From: CAYSUS01 sp964434165
Lineage (GTDB): Bacteria > Planctomycetota > Planctomycetia > Pirellulales > Thermoguttaceae
DNA: 18,118 bases
NCBI GenBank assembly: GCA_964434165.1
Contig: CAYSUS010000129.1
Location: forward strand, 1-18,118
Reading direction: 5' to 3'
This document shows positions 14,524-18,118 of this stretch, piece after piece. Each line of letters begins with the position of its first letter. Positions within the stretch are counted from its first letter, which is position 1. Both the position numbers and the translations under genes were made by a program. The notes below the pieces were generated by a model. It searched no databases, was not told where the DNA came from, and saw only the letters and a list, made by a program, of their open reading frames with translations.

Positions 14524-14831
14524 ACTGGTTGAAGCATGCCTTTGCCATCGAGCCGGAGGGGCCGGCGCAGCCCAATGAAGCCGAAAGGCAATTGGCGGAG
14601 CATTTGTGCCAGGCGGTCGTGCGTCGCGGGCTGACCACGCCGGCGCTGCTTCTGCTTGAGACGTTTCGGCCGCTGAACTACCTTGCCGCGCAGTCGATGC
14701 ACTTCCTTGGGCCGATTGCCCAGGCGGTCTTCGACGCCGAGGGCTATCGTCGGCTGGCGGGATTTCTGGAACGGCGTGGGGCGGTCGATTACCTCTGCCG
14801 TCGGCTGGAGGAGTTGGAAGCCGAGGCATGA
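14520..14831 (+). CDS. Small helical protein of unknown function, GTG start
   Basis: The 103-residue protein shows no signal peptide or clear membrane segment. It reads as several helices: NEAERQLAEHLCQAVVRRGLT (19-39), PALLLLETFRPLNYLAAQSMHFLGPIAQAVF (41-71) and YRRLAGFLERRGAVDYLCRRLEELEAE (76-102). The PALLLLE-RPLN-AQSMHF-GP and FLERRGAV-YL-RR-E patterns look conserved enough to be a family, which I do not recognise by name. The start is GTG at 14520: it overlaps the previous stop (GTGA), has GGAG at 14509-14512 with 7 nt spacing, and begins right where the conserved-looking sequence starts. Its stop overlaps the ATG of the MutL-family gene (ATGA). A partner or adaptor role for its operon neighbours is a guess. 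Confidence 0.75.
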   Translation: MNWLKHAFAIEPEGPAQPNEAERQLAEHLCQAVVRRGLTTPALLLLETFRPLNYLAAQSMHFLGPIAQAVFDAEGYRRLAGFLERRGAVDYLCRRLEELEAEA

Positions 14832-16627
14832 GCAACATCGACCCCAAGCAGCTCCAGGTGATCCTGGCCACCGACTGCGGCAGCACGACCACCAAGGCGA
14901 TTCTGATCGAGAAGGTCGATGACCACTACCGCCAGACGTGGCGCGGCGAGGCTCCCACCTCGGTCGAGGAGCCGTTAGCCGACGTCACATTGGGCGTGGT
15001 CAATGCCGTGACCGAGGTCGGCGAGCTGGCAGGCCGCCGGCTAGTGGATGACGGCGGGATGATCCTTCGCCCTGCCCTGGGGCGCGACGGGACGGACATC
15101 TACATCTCCACGTCCAGCGCCGGGGGCGGCCTGCAGATCATGGTCGGCGGCGTGATCCGCGAGATGACCGCGGCCAGCGCGCAAAGGGCCGCCTTGGGAG
15201 CCGGGGCGATCGTCATGGACGTGATCGCCACGAATGACAGGCGGCGACCTCACGAACAGATCCAGAGGATTCGAGAACTGCGGCCCGACATGGTCGTGCT
15301 CTCCGGCGGCACCGACGGCGGCACGACGACCCACGTTGTGCAGATCGCCGAATTGATCGCACCCGCCCGGCCCCAGCCCAGGTTCGGTGTCGAGTACCAG
15401 CTTCCGATCATCTTCGCCGGCAACCGGGACGCGGCCCCGCTGGTCGTGGAGACGCTCCGCGAGGCCTTCGAGGTGACCGTGGTGCCCAACCTCCGCCCCA
15501 CGCTGGAGGTGGAGAACCTCGGCCCGACGCGGGACAAGATCCACGACGTGTTCCTCGAGCACGTCATGGCCCATGCCCCGGGCTACGACAAGCTGCTCCG
15601 CTGGGTCGATGCCCCGGTCATGCCCACCCCCGGCGCCGTAGGCAACATCCTCCAGACGATCGCCGAACAGCAGGGGATCAACGTGGTGGGCGTGGACATC
15701 GGGGGAGCCACGACCGACGTGTTCAGCGTGTTCGACGGGGTATTCAATCGCACGGTCAGCGCCAACCTGGGGATGAGCTACTCCATCTCCAACGTCTGCG
15801 CCGAGGCGGGCATGGCCAACGTGCTCCGGTGGGTCCACTTCGACATGGACGAGCGCAACCTGCGCAACCGGGTGAAGAACAAGATGATCCGCCCGACCAC
15901 GATCCCGCACACGGTCGAGGCCCTGGTTTTCGAGCACGGCGTGGCCCGAGAGGCCCTGCGCCTGGCGTACGCCCAGCACAAGGAGTTCGCAACCACGCTC
16001 AAGGGGATTCAGCAGCAGCGGACGGTCGGCGACCTGTTCGGGCAGAAGGCCGGCGGCCAGTCGATCGTGGACAACATGAAACTCGACCTGCTCGTCGGCT
16101 CCGGCGGAGTCCTGTCTCACGCCCCGCGCATGCTCCAGACCGCCGCCATGCTGATTGACGCTTTCGAGCCGGAGGGATTCACCACTTTGGCCAAGGACAG
16201 CATCTTCATGATGCCGCATCTGGGCGTCCTGGCCCAGGTTTACCCCCAGGCGGCCATGGAGGTCTTCCAGCGCGACTGCCTGGTGTATCTCGGCACCTGC
16301 GTCGCTCCGCGAGGCCAGGGAAAGCCCGGGCGCAGGTGCTTCGAATACCGGATCGAGGGGCCTGCGCTGCGGGACTCGGGTGAGGTCGCGGTCGGTCAGA
16401 TGCATCTCCTTCCACTAGGCCCGGACGAGATGGCCACGATGTCGGTCGAGCCCGCGCGCGGGTTCGACGCCGGCGCCGGAAGCGGCCGCCGCGTCGAGCG
16501 CGAGGTCCGCGGCGGCTCCGTGGGCTTGATCCTCGACGGGCGTGGCCGGCCGTTGGAGTTGCCTGCCCATCGGGCATCATCCCAGCGACTTGTGTCCCAG
16601 TGGGTCGAGTCCCTCAACCTGTACTGA
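14828..16627 (+). CDS. MutL-family (glutamate mutase L-like) ASKHA ATPase
   Basis: The 599-residue protein has the phosphate and adenosine motifs of the actin/hexokinase/Hsp70-like ATPase fold: ATDCGSTTTKAIL (14-26), STSSAGGGL (95-103), LSGGTDGGTTTHV (158-170), GVDIGGATTDVFSVFDG (288-304) and LLVGSGGVLSHAP (421-433). This set is that of the MutL family (PF13941), named for a gene beside glutamate mutase in clostridia and thought to help maintain or reactivate a B12 enzyme. Clostridial MutL is about 460 residues; the extra here is mainly C-terminal (after about 480). No MutS or MutE glutamate mutase gene is in the window, so a different client is likely. The ATG overlaps the previous stop (ATGA), with a GGAAG ribosome binding site at 14816-14820. 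The protein should be cytoplasmic. Confidence 0.88.
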   Translation: MSNIDPKQLQVILATDCGSTTTKAILIEKVDDHYRQTWRGEAPTSVEEPLADVTLGVVNAVTEVGELAGRRLVDDGGMILRPALGRDGTDIYISTSSAGGGLQIMVGGVIREMTAASAQRAALGAGAIVMDVIATNDRRRPHEQIQRIRELRPDMVVLSGGTDGGTTTHVVQIAELIAPARPQPRFGVEYQLPIIFAGNRDAAPLVVETLREAFEVTVVPNLRPTLEVENLGPTRDKIHDVFLEHVMAHAPGYDKLLRWVDAPVMPTPGAVGNILQTIAEQQGINVVGVDIGGATTDVFSVFDGVFNRTVSANLGMSYSISNVCAEAGMANVLRWVHFDMDERNLRNRVKNKMIRPTTIPHTVEALVFEHGVAREALRLAYAQHKEFATTLKGIQQQRTVGDLFGQKAGGQSIVDNMKLDLLVGSGGVLSHAPRMLQTAAMLIDAFEPEGFTTLAKDSIFMMPHLGVLAQVYPQAAMEVFQRDCLVYLGTCVAPRGQGKPGRRCFEYRIEGPALRDSGEVAVGQMHLLPLGPDEMATMSVEPARGFDAGAGSGRRVEREVRGGSVGLILDGRGRPLELPAHRASSQRLVSQWVESLNLY

Positions 16628-16762
16628 GTCCACGTCGAGAGAACGAAAGCACTACTCCGAAAGCGTATACAGCTCCCGCCTCGCACCTCGCCCGCGATCC
16701 CGGTCTTGCCCCGCGCCTCGTTGCCCTCGTGCGAACCTCCTTCTGAGTGGAACCCGGCTGCC

Positions 16763-17899
16763 ATGGCCCATGCGTACACCCCAGGGTTGAAAGTTGCCCC
16801 TCGGACGGCGCACCGGGCGCGCCGCGCGCTGCCCATCCCCGGCGAGGTCGTGGTCTCGGTCGGGCAGCCCGTGAGTTCGCGGGACGTGGTCGCCCGCACG
16901 TTCATGCCCGGCGAGGTCACTCCCCTGAATCTGGCCAACCTCCTTTCGCTCTCGCCAGGCGACGTGCCGGGGGCGATGCTCAAGCAGGAAGGTGACCGCG
17001 TGGAGGTAGGCGAAGTGCTCGCGCGCACCAAGGGCGTTTTCGGAATGTTCAAGACCGAGTACGCGGCCAAGACGGCCGGCACGATCGAATCGATTTCCGG
17101 CACCACGGGCCAGGTGATCGTCCGCGGCGCGCCGCAGCCGCTTGAGGTCCTTGCCTTCCTCGCAGGCGAGGTCGTCGAGGTCCTGCCCGACGAAGGCGTC
17201 GTGGTCGAGGCCGACGTGGCCCTGGTCCAGGGCATCTTCGGCGTTGGCGGCGAGGCCTACGGCCCTATCCGCATGGCGACGGCCGAACCGGAGCAGCCCT
17301 TGACCGTTGATTTGATCCAGGACGACATGCGCGGCGCGGTCGTGGTGGGTGGTCAACGCGTGACCGACGCCGCTCTCGAGAGGGCCGTTGCCGCCGGCGT
17401 GGCCGCCGTGGTGACGGGCGGCATCGACGACGAGGACCTCAGGGGCTTTCTGGGTTACGACCTGGGCGTGGCGATCACCGGCTCGGAGCAGGCCGGGCTG
17501 ACGCTCATCCTAACCGAGGGTTTCGGCGACATCGCCATGGCCGGGCGGACTTGGAAGCTGCTGCGCTCCCACGAGGGGCGCGAGGCGGCGGTCAACGGAA
17601 CCACCCAGATCCGCGCCGGCGTCATGCGCCCGGAGATCGTCATCCCGCTGGCAGATTCGGACCGGAGCACGGAAGTCGCTGCGTCGCAAGGTTTGGGGCA
17701 GTTGGTGGCCGGCTCGCCGGTGCGGATCATCCGCGACCCCTACTTCGGCCTCTTGGGCCGCGCGACCTCTCTGCCGCCGGAGCCTGCGGAGTTGCCCTCG
17801 GGCTCCAAGGCCCGGGTGCTCGAAGTCGAGCTGAGCTCAGGCGAGCGCGTGGTGGTGCCCCGGGCAAACGTGGAACTGATCGAAGGGGGAAGCGCATGA
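16763..17899 (+). CDS. Unknown protein with barrel-sandwich-like and KOW-like segments
   Basis: The 378-residue protein has no signal peptide. Residues about 25-145 look like a barrel-sandwich or lipoyl-like beta fold: PGEVVVSVGQPVSSRDVVART, then KQEGDRVEVGEVLARTKG, AAKTAGTIESISGTTGQVIVRG and AGEVVEVLPDEGVVVEA. No attachment-type Lys motif is evident. Residues 180-300 alternate beta and alpha (GAVVVGGQRVTDAALERAVAAGVAAVVTGG at 191-220). The C-terminus (318-374) resembles a KOW-type barrel: GSPVRIIRDPYFGLLGRA, then SGERVVVPRANVELIE. It may bind protein or RNA, or act as a scaffold; the chemistry is unknown. The ATG at 16763 starts the conserved-looking part, with only a weak ribosome binding site. 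It follows the MutL-family gene by 135 bp, and its stop overlaps the next start (ATGA). Confidence 0.78.
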   Translation: MAHAYTPGLKVAPRTAHRARRALPIPGEVVVSVGQPVSSRDVVARTFMPGEVTPLNLANLLSLSPGDVPGAMLKQEGDRVEVGEVLARTKGVFGMFKTEYAAKTAGTIESISGTTGQVIVRGAPQPLEVLAFLAGEVVEVLPDEGVVVEADVALVQGIFGVGGEAYGPIRMATAEPEQPLTVDLIQDDMRGAVVVGGQRVTDAALERAVAAGVAAVVTGGIDDEDLRGFLGYDLGVAITGSEQAGLTLILTEGFGDIAMAGRTWKLLRSHEGREAAVNGTTQIRAGVMRPEIVIPLADSDRSTEVAASQGLGQLVAGSPVRIIRDPYFGLLGRATSLPPEPAELPSGSKARVLEVELSSGERVVVPRANVELIEGGSA

Positions 17900-18118
17900 G
17901 GTCTGCGACCGCCGCGGGCATGGTGGTTCTCATCGTAGTGTCCGCCTCCCAGGCGAAATCCCAGGTTTCCGAAGCCTCGAACACTTCGGAAGTCTCCCTG
18001 TCCCCTGCCCCGCCGGAGTCCCTTGAGGCCACCGACGCGCCATGGGACGGCGGCAACACGATGGGACGGTGCGGGACGTCGACTGGGGCGGGCGGTTCGC
18101 CGCACTGCGGAGCAGCAC
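17896..18118 (+). CDS. Start of an exported protein, cut by the window end
   Basis: The frame starts at an ATG that overlaps the previous stop (ATGA) and follows an AAGGGGGA ribosome binding site at suitable spacing. The first 23 residues (MRSATAAGMVVLIVVSASQA, then KSQ) look like a signal peptide with a cleavage site near Ala-20. The next part is Ser/Pro/Glu-rich and probably a flexible linker. From about residue 52 the sequence looks less protein-like (GNTMGRCGTSTGAGG), so a frameshift or simply low complexity cannot be ruled out. The remaining part lies outside the window and no family can be assigned. Its position makes it the fifth gene of the MutL-family operon. Confidence 0.5.
   Translation, partial: MRSATAAGMVVLIVVSASQAKSQVSEASNTSEVSLSPAPPESLEATDAPWDGGNTMGRCGTSTGAGGSPHCGAA

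Noticed and set aside
15041..16405. Minus-strand frame of 454 codons opposite the MutL-family gene
   Set aside because: Antisense shadow; the plus strand carries all ASKHA motifs in order.
1..18118. tRNA and rRNA genes
   Set aside because: GTTCGA-like T-loop strings occur only inside protein genes without the rest of a cloverleaf; no rRNA sequence was recognised.

Overview
The window is high-GC bacterial DNA whose gene content points to a planctomycete. The clearest markers are a PSCyt1/PSCyt2/PSD1 (DUF1549/DUF1553) cytochrome-type protein coupled to a Tat-exported DUF1501 protein, a Tat-exported Gfo/Idh/MocA oxidoreductase, a proline-rich secreted protein of the kind often labelled 'mu-protocadherin' in planctomycetes, and a one-domain LuxR-type regulator ending in DGWN. 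I cannot place it at genus level; this attribution is family knowledge, not a database result.

Layout. (1) 1-390: a plausible promoter and ribosome binding site drive the N-terminal third of an integron-type tyrosine recombinase, which is cut off where the 3' end of a converging glycosyltransferase begins. (2) 389-3291, minus strand: a WaaG-like GT4 glycosyltransferase and a Gfo/Idh/MocA oxidoreductase with a Tat signal. (3) 3395-4331: a gene graveyard holding an internally deleted IS1634-type transposase (minus) and an orphan Rhs/YD-repeat fragment (plus). (4) 4377-7614, minus strand: a small TPR protein, a secreted Pro-rich protein carrying two tandem DNA repeat blocks, and a secreted SnoaL-like protein. 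(5) 7615-8081: no gene, but several compact perfect dyads. (6) 8082-12610, minus strand: the two-gene PSD1-DUF1501 operon. (7) 13001-13264: the LuxR-type HTH protein, with a terminator-like hairpin after it and a dyad before it. (8) 13265-13989: a gene-free divergent region with a terminator-like hairpin followed directly by a good sigma70-like promoter. (9) 13990 to the window end, plus strand: a tightly packed operon of a small membrane protein, a small helical protein, a MutL-family ASKHA ATPase, a protein with a barrel-sandwich-like segment and a KOW-like end, and the start of an exported protein.

How the genes work together. The PSD1-DUF1501 pair is a standard planctomycete cell-envelope module of unknown chemistry. 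The plus-strand operon is the most interesting part. Start and stop codons overlap at three of its four junctions (GTGA, ATGA, ATGA), so products are probably made in coordinated amounts, yet the MutL-like ATPase has no visible glutamate mutase subunits beside it. Its likely partners here are proteins of unknown function. The mobile-element debris and the truncated integrase show that the left third of the window has been rearranged.
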